From Cyclobacteriaceae bacterium (lineage in GTDB: Bacteria > Bacteroidota > Bacteroidia > Cytophagales > Cyclobacteriaceae): DNA of 64,000 nucleotides. The notes under the pieces are model-generated. The model did not search any database. It was not told the origin of the DNA and worked only from the letters and a program-made list of their open reading frames with translations. The position numbers and the translations under genes are program-made. The stretch lies in NCBI GenBank assembly GCA_022842845.1, contig JALHOT010000001.1, forward strand, positions 338,525 through 402,524. Reading direction: 5' to 3'. Below, piece by piece: positions 26,292 to 34,791 of this stretch (positions within the stretch are counted from its first letter, which is position 1; each line of letters starts with the position of its first letter).

Positions 26292-27291
26292 TTCTTATTA
26301 AATTATTCTTCAGTAAGAAATATTTGTGTCTATAGCCTCCGGCCTGAGATAGATATCCAATGAGTTTTCCAAAAGAAAAGAAAACACCAGCTTTGGCATC
26401 AATTTGAGTTGTATCCCTTTTTAAAGTATAACGGTATAAAGAACAAATGAAATAAAAGGACTGATAAAGACAATCTTTAAACCAATGTAAAAAACGAGGT
26501 TTAGTCCCTTCAAATAGAAAATCATACACGCGAAGAAGTGAAGCACTGTATGCTTGACTCTTAATCAATTTCAAAAGATACTTTTCTGTTAATCTTTCTT
26601 TAGGCATAAAATGTTCGAAAGTTAATTCGGAAGAATAAGCTAATTCATGACCTAAGAGTTTAAATGCATAAGTTAACTCGGTATCTCCACCTGAAATCAA
26701 GCTTTTACCTTTTCTATCGGAGAGTATGTGTTTAAAATTACTTTGAAAAAGGTTCAGGTACATTTTTTTTCTAATGAATAGGCCAGCTCCGTATAAGCTT
26801 TTAATTTCTTTATCCATGACAATAATGTCATTTCCCTGGCTATAGCATGCATAATTATACTTATAACGCTCAAACCATTCGGGTATAGATACATCACTGA
26901 TAACTTTTCCTTTGCCTCCTAATGCAGCTATGTCTGTATTATCCTTTAAAATTCTGAAACCATTTTGACAATATGCACTATCTAAATGGTTGTCATCATC
27001 ACAAAGCAAAATAAATTCGAATGTAGCATGGTTGATTCCTGTATTTCTTGCAAAAGATAAGCCTTGTCTTTTTTCTCTAAGAATTTGCAAAGGAAAATTA
27101 GACCCTAAATCTTGCCAAATTTTTTGTGCCAATGTGGCTGTTTGATCTGTCGATGCATTATCAACCAAAATTAGTTCGATGCTAAAACTTGCATCAGTCT
27201 GTTGTTGGGACAAATGAAGTAAGGTTTGATCAAGCTTATCAACACTGTTAAAAGCACAGATTACAATTGATACTCCGTCTTGACTATTCAT
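26278..27291 (-). CDS. Glycosyltransferase, GT2 family
   Basis: A 337-residue GT-A glycosyltransferase: GVSIVICAFNSVDKLDQTL, LILVDNASTDQTATLA, GLSFARNTGINHATFEFIL and LLCDDDNHLDSAYCQNG (metal motif DDD). Then SLISGGDTELTYAFKLLGH, the ED-type catalytic acidic region, followed by a C-terminal extension with aromatic/hydrophobic segments (LYQSFYFICSLYRY) that may bind the membrane. Overlaps the upstream FkbM gene by 8 bases and the downstream glycosyltransferase by 14 bases. The sugar is unknown. Confidence 0.92.
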   Translation of the reverse strand: MNSQDGVSIVICAFNSVDKLDQTLLHLSQQQTDASFSIELILVDNASTDQTATLAQKIWQDLGSNFPLQILREKRQGLSFARNTGINHATFEFILLCDDDNHLDSAYCQNGFRILKDNTDIAALGGKGKVISDVSIPEWFERYKYNYACYSQGNDIIVMDKEIKSLYGAGLFIRKKMYLNLFQSNFKHILSDRKGKSLISGGDTELTYAFKLLGHELAYSSELTFEHFMPKERLTEKYLLKLIKSQAYSASLLRVYDFLFEGTKPRFLHWFKDCLYQSFYFICSLYRYTLKRDTTQIDAKAGVFFSFGKLIGYLSQAGGYRHKYFLLKNNLIRIEQN

Positions 27292-28132
27292 TTTTGATAC
27301 CGATAACTAGTTCTTGAAATGTCTCTACACGGAAATTATTTGATTTAAGAACATCTATGATTTCTTCCGTGCTCCCTACTTCTTCATGGACTTCAATAGA
27401 AATTAATTTAATAGTATCAAAAATTGCTTTCCAATCTTTATAATTTCTTAATAGAGAAAACTCAGAACCCTCAATATCAATTTTTAAGTAATCTATTTTT
27501 TCCCAGCCTAAAGAATTTGCAATATTTAATGGGTTATCAACCGGAATATCATTCTCCTTTACTGAGGTTGATTTTGCAAGCGCAAAAGACCAATCTTTTT
27601 TATCCCTAAACTCACGCATTGGTGAAAGGGAATCTCTTGTGTGCCATATCCCCATCTTTAAAAGACTAACACCTTCTAAATTATTGTTGAGAATATTTTT
27701 TTCTAATTGGCGGAAGTTGCTTTCTTCAGGTTCGATACAGGCAATGGACGCATTTGGAAATTCTCTTTTCAGTTCAATTGCAGTTAAGCCTATATTGGCC
27801 CCACAATCCATGATTTTGAAACTTTTTAAATCTATTTCTTTTAATATTTCAATTATACGTTTTATGCCACCTCCAAGTACAATTTGGTCGAAAACGTGCA
27901 AATCAGAACTTTTAATTCTTAAAGCATACTTAAATGATTTTAACTCTACCATTAACTCATTCTCTTTTCGTGCTATAGTTGAGTTAAATGTTAATGCTCC
28001 GCTTATTACAGAATACAACTTAAAAACATCTTGTGCTATACTAAAATGAAGTTTGCTTAGCACAGTTCCAGTAATCAAAGAAATGATTTCTTGGATTTTG
28101 AAATACTTAGTTTTTTTTATAAAATTTTTCAT
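27284..28132 (-). CDS. FkbM family methyltransferase
   Basis: A 282-residue SAM-dependent methyltransferase. The SAM motif is FKIMDCGANIGLTAIEL, followed by ASIACIEPEESNFRQLEKNI, and the FkbM hallmark is EKIDYLKIDIEGSEFSLLRN. A C-terminal FRVETFQELVIGIKN closes the Rossmann-like fold. Its ATG overlaps the wzt stop (ATGA), so it is directly coupled to the exporter ATPase. In ABC-dependent O-antigens a terminal methyl group can mark the finished chain end that the Wzt C-terminal domain recognises. This makes it the best candidate for such a capping enzyme, by position only. Confidence 0.88.
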   Translation of the reverse strand: MKNFIKKTKYFKIQEIISLITGTVLSKLHFSIAQDVFKLYSVISGALTFNSTIARKENELMVELKSFKYALRIKSSDLHVFDQIVLGGGIKRIIEILKEIDLKSFKIMDCGANIGLTAIELKREFPNASIACIEPEESNFRQLEKNILNNNLEGVSLLKMGIWHTRDSLSPMREFRDKKDWSFALAKSTSVKENDIPVDNPLNIANSLGWEKIDYLKIDIEGSEFSLLRNYKDWKAIFDTIKLISIEVHEEVGSTEEIIDVLKSNNFRVETFQELVIGIKNE

Positions 28133-29343
28133 TCCAATTCACTTACACCGATTTCCATAATTCTTGAATTAGGAACTATCATTCCATGATCGGGTGTATG
28201 CGGAAACGTTCTGTTTGGCGTAGGGGAATTTAATACTTCAAATGATACAACTTCAGGAAGATAATCAAATGTTATAGTGTTATGCGGTCCAATCCAAGCG
28301 GAAACGTAGTATTTACCTGGTACTAATGGGGGCAGTTCGATTTCGGCTATCAATTTTTTACTATTTTTTGAATCGCTAATAAATGGAGAGTAATTAGGTA
28401 TAGCTTGCATAAAAGTGTTAAAGGAAGAGTCAGAAACATCAAAAGCTATAAACGCGCTGTTGTGATTTTGATTACTAATCAATTCAATTGATAATTCCAA
28501 CTTTAATAATGGTTGGGTCCCTAATAGTCTCAAGCTTATTTTATTAAAGAAAAGAGGTTCTTTCACTGAATTCAATCGGGTAAAATGCTCCGAAGAATTC
28601 ACACCAATAAGCTTCTGATACTGTTGCAACACATGTTGTGTTGAAGATATTTCTTTAATTGTTCCTCTATCTAATAAAATGCCCCTATGGCAAAGCTTTT
28701 CTACTGCATTTAGATTATGGCTCACAAACAAAATGGTTCTGCCGCTCTTGCTCACATCTTCCATTTTACCCATACATTTTTTCTGAAACTCGGCATCGCC
28801 TACAGCCAAGACTTCATCGATAATTAAAATCTCAGGTTCTAAAAAAGCTGCTACAGCAAATGCCAAACGTAATTGCATACCCGATGAGTAATGCTTTAAA
28901 GGTGTATCTAAAAACTTTTCAACACCACTAAAATCTACTATCTCATCGAACTTAGCTTTTATCTCGGCATGCTTCATGCCCAATAGTGAACCATTAAAAA
29001 AAATATTCTCTCTACCCGATAATTCTGTGTGAAAACCCGTGCCAACTTCTAGTAAGCTTGCAATACGGCCACGTGAAATAATTTTGCCAGTTGTAGGAGG
29101 CGTGATTTTCGAAAGTATTTTTAATAAAGTGGATTTTCCCGCACCGTTTCTGCCAATAATCCCTATTGATTCACCTGGCATCACAGAAAAAGACACATTT
29201 TCCAATGCCCAAAATTCTTCATTGGTTGTTTTTCCATGTGCAAAAAGTTGACCTATGCGTTCGCGCATGCTCAAGTAATTGCCACTCTGATGCGCAATGT
29301 TATAACGCTTACCTATACGTTGTACATCGAGAATCGGTTTCAT
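28129..29343 (-). CDS. wzt: Polysaccharide ABC exporter ATP-binding subunit with carbohydrate-binding domain
   Basis: A 404-residue Wzt. The ATPase domain carries Walker A GRNGAGKS (residues 64-71), the signature YSSGMQLRLAF, Walker B ILIIDEVLAVGDAEF and a switch His in LFVSHNLNAVE. From about residue 265 a beta-rich C-terminal domain (LFFNKISLRLLG, FIAFDVSDSS, PPLVPGKYYVSAWIGPHN, TFDYLPEVVSFEV) matches the Wzt carbohydrate-binding domain, which reads the modified end of the chain before export. ATG 29343 follows the wzm stop by one base; a TTG three codons upstream is less likely. It forms the inner-membrane exporter with Wzm. Confidence 0.93.
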   Translation of the reverse strand: MKPILDVQRIGKRYNIAHQSGNYLSMRERIGQLFAHGKTTNEEFWALENVSFSVMPGESIGIIGRNGAGKSTLLKILSKITPPTTGKIISRGRIASLLEVGTGFHTELSGRENIFFNGSLLGMKHAEIKAKFDEIVDFSGVEKFLDTPLKHYSSGMQLRLAFAVAAFLEPEILIIDEVLAVGDAEFQKKCMGKMEDVSKSGRTILFVSHNLNAVEKLCHRGILLDRGTIKEISSTQHVLQQYQKLIGVNSSEHFTRLNSVKEPLFFNKISLRLLGTQPLLKLELSIELISNQNHNSAFIAFDVSDSSFNTFMQAIPNYSPFISDSKNSKKLIAEIELPPLVPGKYYVSAWIGPHNTITFDYLPEVVSFEVLNSPTPNRTFPHTPDHGMIVPNSRIMEIGVSELE

Positions 29344-29344
29344 A

Positions 29345-30175
29345 TTAGGCAAGGTCAGCGAAGAAATCTTCCGTTCTTCTAAAATAAATTAAACCTACAA
29401 ATAGAAAAATAATACTGCTAGACAAACTCAAAGTTAGCATCAAAGTATTAGCGCTTGTTGTTGACAATGGTATTCGAAAAAATTCTATGGCAGCATACAT
29501 GGGCGATAAGGCAACGATATACCTAATCCATTCTTGCTCAATTAAACTTGCTGGATAAATAATTGGAGTTACGAAAAATAATATCTGTACTAAAAATGGA
29601 ATGACATATCTGAAATCGCGATACTTTACATTCAAAGCCGAAAGCCAACTACCCAATCCTAAAGAAGCTACAGCAGTTACAAGCAAAGCCAGTGGCCATA
29701 ACAAGATGGCTGAGAGTTCCGGGCTAACTTGATAATAAAGAAGAATAAAGAAAAACAATATAAATGCCATGATAAAATCAAAGAATGCACCTAGAATGGA
29801 TGACACTGGGATTATTAATCTGGGGAAATAAATTTTCTTGATAATAGGTGCATTGTTCACCATGCTGTTGGATGCATTGGTTAATGCAGATGAGAAGAAA
29901 TTCCAAAGAATTAGACCGGAGAAAACAAAAACGGGATAGGGAATGGTTAAATGCTGAATGTTGAGGGTCCTGCTAAAGAAAAAGGTAAAAATGAGCATCA
30001 TCAGTAAAGGCTGTAGGATTGCCCAAAGAAATCCCAAAACAGTTTGCTTATACTTTACTTTGATATCGCGCCAGGTGAAAAAGTAGAATAATTCCCGGTA
30101 TCTCCAAAGCTCACCAAAGTTTAAGAGCCGGTTTTGAGTAGCGTTAATTTCGTATAGAACAGGTTCGGGTTTCAT
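29345..30175 (-). CDS. wzm: Polysaccharide ABC exporter permease
   Basis: A 276-residue ABC-2 type permease. After a cytoplasmic N-terminus, ELFYFFTWRDIKVKYKQTVLGFLWAI is the typical Wzm/TagG entry motif. About six membrane spans follow (for example LLMMLIFTFFFSRTL, FVFSGLILWNFFSSAL, DFIMAFILFFFILLYY, LALLVTAVASLGLGSW, FLVQILFFVTPIIYP, LSLSSSIIFLFVGLIYF). With Wzt it moves undecaprenyl-linked polysaccharide across the inner membrane. ATG 30175 gives the standard length; the frame stays open upstream, but the longer form would run into the divergent gene and its promoter. First gene of the 16-gene minus-strand glycan run. Confidence 0.93.
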   Translation of the reverse strand: MKPEPVLYEINATQNRLLNFGELWRYRELFYFFTWRDIKVKYKQTVLGFLWAILQPLLMMLIFTFFFSRTLNIQHLTIPYPVFVFSGLILWNFFSSALTNASNSMVNNAPIIKKIYFPRLIIPVSSILGAFFDFIMAFILFFFILLYYQVSPELSAILLWPLALLVTAVASLGLGSWLSALNVKYRDFRYVIPFLVQILFFVTPIIYPASLIEQEWIRYIVALSPMYAAIEFFRIPLSTTSANTLMLTLSLSSSIIFLFVGLIYFRRTEDFFADLA

Positions 30176-30188
30176 AAAGAGGGTGAGG

Positions 30189-30222
30189 TTTGCAAAACTT
30201 TGCCAAGGTTTCTGCAACTTTG
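30189..30222 (+). promoter_or_regulatory. Candidate promoter for the divergent GT4 gene
   Basis: TTTG (30189-30192), a 22-base spacer and CAACTTTG (30215-30222, one mismatch to TAnnTTTG) lie 12 bases before the ATG at 30235. The 59-base divergent region also holds two similar units, GCAAAACTTTGCC (30192-30204) and GCAACTTTGCCGC (30214-30226). Confidence 0.4.
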
Positions 30223-30234
30223 CCGCAAGTTACG

Positions 30235-31305
30235 ATGAAAATTCTTTTTCTAACACCCTATCCGCTACAAGTTGCTCCTTCTCAGCGTTTTCGTTTCGAA
30301 CAGTATTTTACGTTTTTACAAGAAAAGGGGTTTAACCTGTCTCATTCATCTTTTCTCAAGTCTCATAATTGGCAAGTTTTTTACAAAAGCGGGAATCTAA
30401 TCAACAAACTATTTGCCTTATTTAACGGTGTTTTTATTAGAATAATTGATGTCTATAGGGCGTCCACTGCAGATTTTATTTTTATCCACCGCGAACTAAT
30501 GCCGATTGGTCCACCCGTTTTTGAGTGGATTTTAGCTAAAGTGTTGCAAAAGAAAATTATCTATGATTTTGATGATGCCATTTGGCTTACAGATAAAACT
30601 GATGAAAGCCAACTCGAAAAATTATTGCGCTGGCGAAGTAAAGTAGGACTTATTTGTAAATGGTCACATAAAATTAGCGTTGGCAATAGCTACTTGGCAA
30701 AGTATGCCCAAAAGTTCACCAAGCAAGTTTTTATTAATCCAACCACATTGGATACCAGCCTGCATCATCCCTTAAATAATGAATTGAAATCAGAAAAAGA
30801 AATCACTATCGGATGGACAGGCTCACGCTCTACTTTAAAATACCTTAAAGAAATAGAGCCGGTATTAATCGAAATTGAAGATAAATTTCAGCAGATTTCA
30901 TATATTATAATTGCTGATGAAAGACCGAATTTAAACCTGAAGCGTTTGAAGTATATACCTTGGAAGAAACAAACTGAAATTGAAGATTTAAATCAAATCG
31001 ATATTGGTATTATGCCGCTACCAAGCGACCCATGGACGCAGGGAAAATGTGGCTTTAAAGCTTTGCAATATTTTGCATTGGGTAAACCAGCAGTTGTATC
31101 GCCAGTAGCCATCAATAAAGAGATTGTTATCCCGGACGTAAATGGATATTGGGCCAGTTCTCAACAAGAATGGGTAGATGCATTAACTACCTTAGTAAAG
31201 AATGAAAAATTAAGAGACGAATTTGGTGCCAAAGGAGTAGAAACGATTCAAAAGAAATTTTCAGTTCAGGCAAACCAACAAAACTTTCTAAGTTTCTTCA
31301 ACTGA
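30235..31305 (+). CDS. Glycosyltransferase, GT4-like
   Basis: A 356-residue GT-B protein on the strand opposite the main operon. The N-terminus is KILFLTPYPLQVAPSQRFRF, a frequent start of bacterial GT4 enzymes. Further motifs are FIHRELMPIGPPVFEWILAK, IYDFDDAIW, TIGWTGSRSTLKYLKEIEP, PWKKQTEIEDLNQIDIGIMP, and GKCGFKALQYFALGKPAVVS with the conserved Lys/Glu-side residues. The last motif is typical of single-donor GT4 enzymes of capsule loci. ATG 30235 is preferred over an in-frame ATG 45 bases upstream because the latter lies before the candidate promoter elements. Its 3' end overlaps the convergent membrane-protein gene by 18 bases. Probably contributes to the same polysaccharide; donor unknown. 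Confidence 0.85.
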   Translation: MKILFLTPYPLQVAPSQRFRFEQYFTFLQEKGFNLSHSSFLKSHNWQVFYKSGNLINKLFALFNGVFIRIIDVYRASTADFIFIHRELMPIGPPVFEWILAKVLQKKIIYDFDDAIWLTDKTDESQLEKLLRWRSKVGLICKWSHKISVGNSYLAKYAQKFTKQVFINPTTLDTSLHHPLNNELKSEKEITIGWTGSRSTLKYLKEIEPVLIEIEDKFQQISYIIIADERPNLNLKRLKYIPWKKQTEIEDLNQIDIGIMPLPSDPWTQGKCGFKALQYFALGKPAVVSPVAINKEIVIPDVNGYWASSQQEWVDALTTLVKNEKLRDEFGAKGVETIQKKFSVQANQQNFLSFFN

Positions 31306-32610
31306 TTGCTCTTCTGTATTTCTTAGTTTATCAGTCAATAATACTAAGGCCAAAGCATAGTAAGGTAAAAGTGGAATTTTATACCTTGCTAAAGTCCCGA
31401 AGTTATAAGTAGAAACACCAACTCCAAAAGCAAACACAAGGCTGAAAACCAAGCAAAACAAAATATTTGGGTCTGTTAAGGCTTTAAAAAAGGCACGCGT
31501 ATATTTTACTAACAAGAAAATCGTAACGAGTAAAAAAATTAAGCTTTCGATTGCTGATAAAAGCATCAACGGATTACGCACTTCCCAAAAGTAAGGCCTG
31601 AATAAAGAAACGTTTACCGCGGCAGGCGCAAGTTTTAACATACTGCTCATGCTACCATCTAGTTCGCCAAGGGAATAACCAGAACCCGCATCTTTTCCTG
31701 TGTAATAACGAATATCATAAGCCGTAATTTTAGCTGTTTTAGCGATGGCATTTAAAGAATACTTATCGTCTGCTTCTGATATTTTAGCTATTCCAAAATA
31801 AGCCCCTACTAGCACGAATGGAATTAATAGTGGCGCTAACAATACTCTAGTAATAAATGATCCTGTCGAAAAAAGCTGCTTAGCATACACCCAAAAAAAA
31901 GCAGCTGGCAAAAAGCAAAGAATGATATACATCTTCACTTTGATAATGATCCATGCACTTAGCAGCAGCAACACTAATCCGAAAAAAGTGAACCTCTTTT
32001 CAATAAGGACCTGGTGGATTGCAAAGGTTAATAAACCTAAAGCGGAAAGAGTAATGGTATCCTTGAGTATGCCCGAACCCCAAAAAACAACACTCGGAAT
32101 AAAGAGAATAGAGATGGCAATCCATTTGTGCAAATGAGGAAACTGTCGATAGAAAGTCACAAAAAATGCCCATGCCCCTGCAAATCCAAATAATGCAAAA
32201 AAAACTGCCGTGGCTGAGTAAGTTGAGAATGTAAAAAGATCGAAGAAGCCAGCGATGCGCACAATGAAGAAAGACTTATCAAAATAAAAAGGAATATGCT
32301 GCGCAAAGGAGTAAACTTCAGGATAAGCCCCTGGTTTACCCAGTAAAAGTTTCATCCCTATACTAAAATCAGTTATGAAGGCCTCCCAAATTATCCTGCT
32401 TCCATATGTATGGTAATTGTAGGTATCTCCACCATTGTAATAGAACTGATAAATAAAACCCAGTGCGAGTGCCCCGCATATCTTAAGCCAGAGGGCTGGC
32501 ATAAAATATTTTCTCAGTATAGGATCTTCAATACGACTTCTAATATGGACAGATACCAAGAAGACTATAATAAGTAGCAGTGGCGTAACAACTATATCCC
32601 TCAGTTCCAC
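31288..32610 (-). CDS. Polytopic membrane protein of glycan locus, unknown function
   Basis: A 440-residue integral membrane protein with about ten hydrophobic segments (for example PLLLIIVFLVSVHI, ALGFIYQFYY, ATAVFFALFGFAGAWAFF, ISILFIPSVVFWGSGI, FFGLVLLLLSAWIII, SLIFLLVTIFLLV, FCLVFSLVFAFGVG). A GGDTYNYHTYGSRI segment lies in an early loop. It starts with GTG. Aromatic, Asp-containing loops next to many spans are seen in polysaccharide polymerases and C-type glycosyltransferases, but I see no decisive motif. It lies 10 bases after manC in a kdsD-manC operon, so a role in glycan assembly is the likeliest. Not assigned. Confidence 0.75.
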   Translation of the reverse strand: MELRDIVVTPLLLIIVFLVSVHIRSRIEDPILRKYFMPALWLKICGALALGFIYQFYYNGGDTYNYHTYGSRIIWEAFITDFSIGMKLLLGKPGAYPEVYSFAQHIPFYFDKSFFIVRIAGFFDLFTFSTYSATAVFFALFGFAGAWAFFVTFYRQFPHLHKWIAISILFIPSVVFWGSGILKDTITLSALGLLTFAIHQVLIEKRFTFFGLVLLLLSAWIIIKVKMYIILCFLPAAFFWVYAKQLFSTGSFITRVLLAPLLIPFVLVGAYFGIAKISEADDKYSLNAIAKTAKITAYDIRYYTGKDAGSGYSLGELDGSMSSMLKLAPAAVNVSLFRPYFWEVRNPLMLLSAIESLIFLLVTIFLLVKYTRAFFKALTDPNILFCLVFSLVFAFGVGVSTYNFGTLARYKIPLLPYYALALVLLTDKLRNTEEQSVEET

Positions 32611-32620
32611 CCGCTATACT

Positions 32621-33697
32621 TTAAATAAACTCAGTACTATTGGGCAAACCTTTCACGTCATTCACAAACTTGCGGAATTGGTCTTCTTTATCTTTTTCGC
32701 ACACGATCACCACGTTACCAAAATCACCTACTAAATAGCCATTAAGGCCCTGCACTACGATGAGCTTGCCCTCACCTCCCCTGATAATAGAGTTTCTTGT
32801 TTCGTACGTGAGTGCCTGCGCCTGAATAACGTTATTGTTCTCATCTTTAGCGGATATCTCATGAATAGATCCCCAAGATCCAAGATCTGACCAGGCAAAA
32901 TCACCTAAACAAACATGCACGTTTTCAGCCTTCTCCATGATTGCGTAGTCAATTGAAATATTTTTGCATTGACCATAAGCTTGCTCAATGGAAGCTTTTT
33001 CATTTGTTGTCCCCAGATCCTTTTCTATGTCTTCAAAAACATCTGAGAGTTCACTTTGATGTTTCTGTAAAGCCTCTACGATCGCTTGCGCTCCCCAAAT
33101 AAAAATGCCTGCATTCCACACAAAATCTCCACTCTCTAAAAACTTTTTAGCAATGGCTAAAGCTGGCTTTTCTGTAAAAGTTTTTACTTTCTTAATAAAA
33201 CCTTTAGCCTCAATATATTGAATATAACCATAGCCCGTCTCTGGTCGGGTTGGCTTAATACCAAGGGTAATCAATTTGTCTTGTTTGGATGCATGAGCTG
33301 CCGCTTTGGTAATTACCTCCTGGAAATCTTGTTCCTTTAATACCAGCTGATCGGAAGGCGTTACAACAATGATGGCGTTTGAATTTATCTTTCGAATCTT
33401 ATAGCTAGCATAGGCAATACAAGGAGCCGTATTTTTTCGCATGGGCTCAGCTAGTATCTGATCTTCAGTTAAATCAGGGAGTTGCTCCCTCACTAATTTG
33501 GCGTGCTCTTCATGTGTAACTACTAAAATATTCTCCTTTGGACAAATGGGCAAAAATCTATCATAGGTTGATTGCAACAACGTTCGGCCTGTGCCTAAAA
33601 CATCTAAAAATTGTTTGGGCTTTGAATTGCGACTGTAAGGCCAAAAGCGTACACCTACGCCCCCGGCCATTAGCACTACGTACAAATCTTTGTTCAT
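32621..33697 (-). CDS. manC: Mannose-1-phosphate guanylyltransferase
   Basis: A 358-residue nucleotidyltransferase making GDP-mannose from mannose-1-phosphate and GTP. The signature is MAGGVGVRFWPYSRNSKPKQF (Val replaces the commoner Thr before Arg), with TLLQSTYDRF, ILAEPMRKNTAPCI, VTPSDQLVL, PETGYGYIQY, TFTEKPALAIAKKFLESGDFVWNAGIF and SIDYAIMEKAENVHVCLGDFAWSDLGSW. The C-terminal phosphomannose-isomerase domain of bifunctional ManC/ManB proteins is absent, so it is the short monofunctional form. It supplies GDP-mannose (or GDP-fucose/rhamnose precursors) for the neighbouring glycan operon. Gap to the upstream kdsD gene is about 54 bases. Confidence 0.95.
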   Translation of the reverse strand: MNKDLYVVLMAGGVGVRFWPYSRNSKPKQFLDVLGTGRTLLQSTYDRFLPICPKENILVVTHEEHAKLVREQLPDLTEDQILAEPMRKNTAPCIAYASYKIRKINSNAIIVVTPSDQLVLKEQDFQEVITKAAAHASKQDKLITLGIKPTRPETGYGYIQYIEAKGFIKKVKTFTEKPALAIAKKFLESGDFVWNAGIFIWGAQAIVEALQKHQSELSDVFEDIEKDLGTTNEKASIEQAYGQCKNISIDYAIMEKAENVHVCLGDFAWSDLGSWGSIHEISAKDENNNVIQAQALTYETRNSIIRGGEGKLIVVQGLNGYLVGDFGNVVIVCEKDKEDQFRKFVNDVKGLPNSTEFI

Positions 33698-33751
33698 GGT
33701 CTGTTAAGATTAAGAAAGGTAAGGAAGGACCTATCGATTTCAATATAAAAT

Positions 33752-34720
33752 TTAGACGATACCTTCTTTCAATAAATCATGAAGGTGCACAAATCCGGCA
33801 ACTTTGTCGTTTTCGGTCACAACCAGCTGTGTAATACTCTTCTCCTGCATTACATGTAAGGCTTTGACCGCAAATTCATCTAAACCAATGGTTTTGGGCG
33901 ATTGGGTCATGATGTCAACAGCTTTTGCCAATCTTATATCAAGATCTTTTTGCAGCATCCTGCGCAAATCACCATCGGTAATAATCCCTAAAAGATGGTC
34001 CTCTTCATCAACTACGGCAGTGCAACCCAGGCGTTTAGAAGAAATTTCCAGGATCACATCCTTGACAGAAGCGTCTTTTTTAACCTTTGGCACTTCATGC
34101 CCAGCCACCAGGTCCGATACTTTCAAATACAATTGTTTGCCTAATGCCCCTCCCGGATGTAACTCTGCAAAATCTCGGTCGGTAAATTCCTTCATCTTCA
34201 ATAGACACACCGCCAGAGCATCTCCCAAGGCCAAATGAGCCGTAGTACTTGTAGTAGGCGCCAAATTATTGGGGCACGCTTCTTCACCAATGGTTGCATT
34301 TAATATGTAATCTGCCTGCTTGGCCAAATAAGATTGTGTATTGCTTACCAAGGCAACAAGTTGTGAGCCCCTGCGTTTTAATAGAGGTACAAGCACTTTG
34401 ATCTCGGGTGTATTACCACTTTTCGAAATGCAGATCACGATGTCATCTCGCTGGATCATACCCAAATCTCCGTGAATGGCATCGGCCGCATGCATGAAAA
34501 GTGCCGGAGTGCCGGTAGAGTTAAGGGTTGCCACTATCTTATTCGCAATGATGGCGCTCTTACCGATACCGGTAATAACCACACGACCCTTGCTGGCCAG
34601 GATAGCACGGACGCAGCCCTCAAAGCTGTCATCCAAATAGTCTATAAGCCGTTGCACAGCTAAGGATTCGTTTCGTAATACTTCCTGTGCAATGTTTTTG
34701 ATATTTTTTACTAAATTCAA
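33752..34720 (-). CDS. kdsD: KpsF/GutQ-type arabinose-5-phosphate isomerase
   Basis: A protein of about 322 residues: a SIS (sugar isomerase) domain (GRVVITGIGKSAIIANKI, FMHAADAIHGDLGM, VICISKSGNTPEI, ACPNNLAPTTSTTAHLALGD, FAELHPGGALGKQLYLKV) followed by two CBS repeats (VKDVILEISSKRLGCTAVVDEE and DIMTQSPKTIGLDEFAVKAL). It interconverts ribulose-5-phosphate and arabinose-5-phosphate, the start of the Kdo pathway for lipopolysaccharide. The start is uncertain: TTG at 34720 is chosen, because an alternative TTG at 34753 overlaps the TATCTTTG promoter box and could not be transcribed from it. No ATG is available near the 5' end. It is the first gene of the kdsD-manC-membrane protein operon. Confidence 0.88.
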   Translation of the reverse strand: MNLVKNIKNIAQEVLRNESLAVQRLIDYLDDSFEGCVRAILASKGRVVITGIGKSAIIANKIVATLNSTGTPALFMHAADAIHGDLGMIQRDDIVICISKSGNTPEIKVLVPLLKRRGSQLVALVSNTQSYLAKQADYILNATIGEEACPNNLAPTTSTTAHLALGDALAVCLLKMKEFTDRDFAELHPGGALGKQLYLKVSDLVAGHEVPKVKKDASVKDVILEISSKRLGCTAVVDEEDHLLGIITDGDLRRMLQKDLDIRLAKAVDIMTQSPKTIGLDEFAVKALHVMQEKSITQLVVTENDKVAGFVHLHDLLKEGIV

Positions 34721-34750
34721 TTCTCGGTCGGAGTTAGCTTTGTAATAGTG

Positions 34751-34758
34751 CAAAGATA
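34751..34758 (-). promoter_or_regulatory. Promoter -7 box for kdsD operon
   Basis: TATCTTTG on the minus strand (34758 to 34751) matches the TAnnTTTG consensus. It lies in the divergent space between kdsD and recQ and argues for a translation start of kdsD downstream of it. Confidence 0.6.
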
Positions 34759-34791
34759 ATGTTTTACACTAACCCGCGTTAGGCGTTACTT

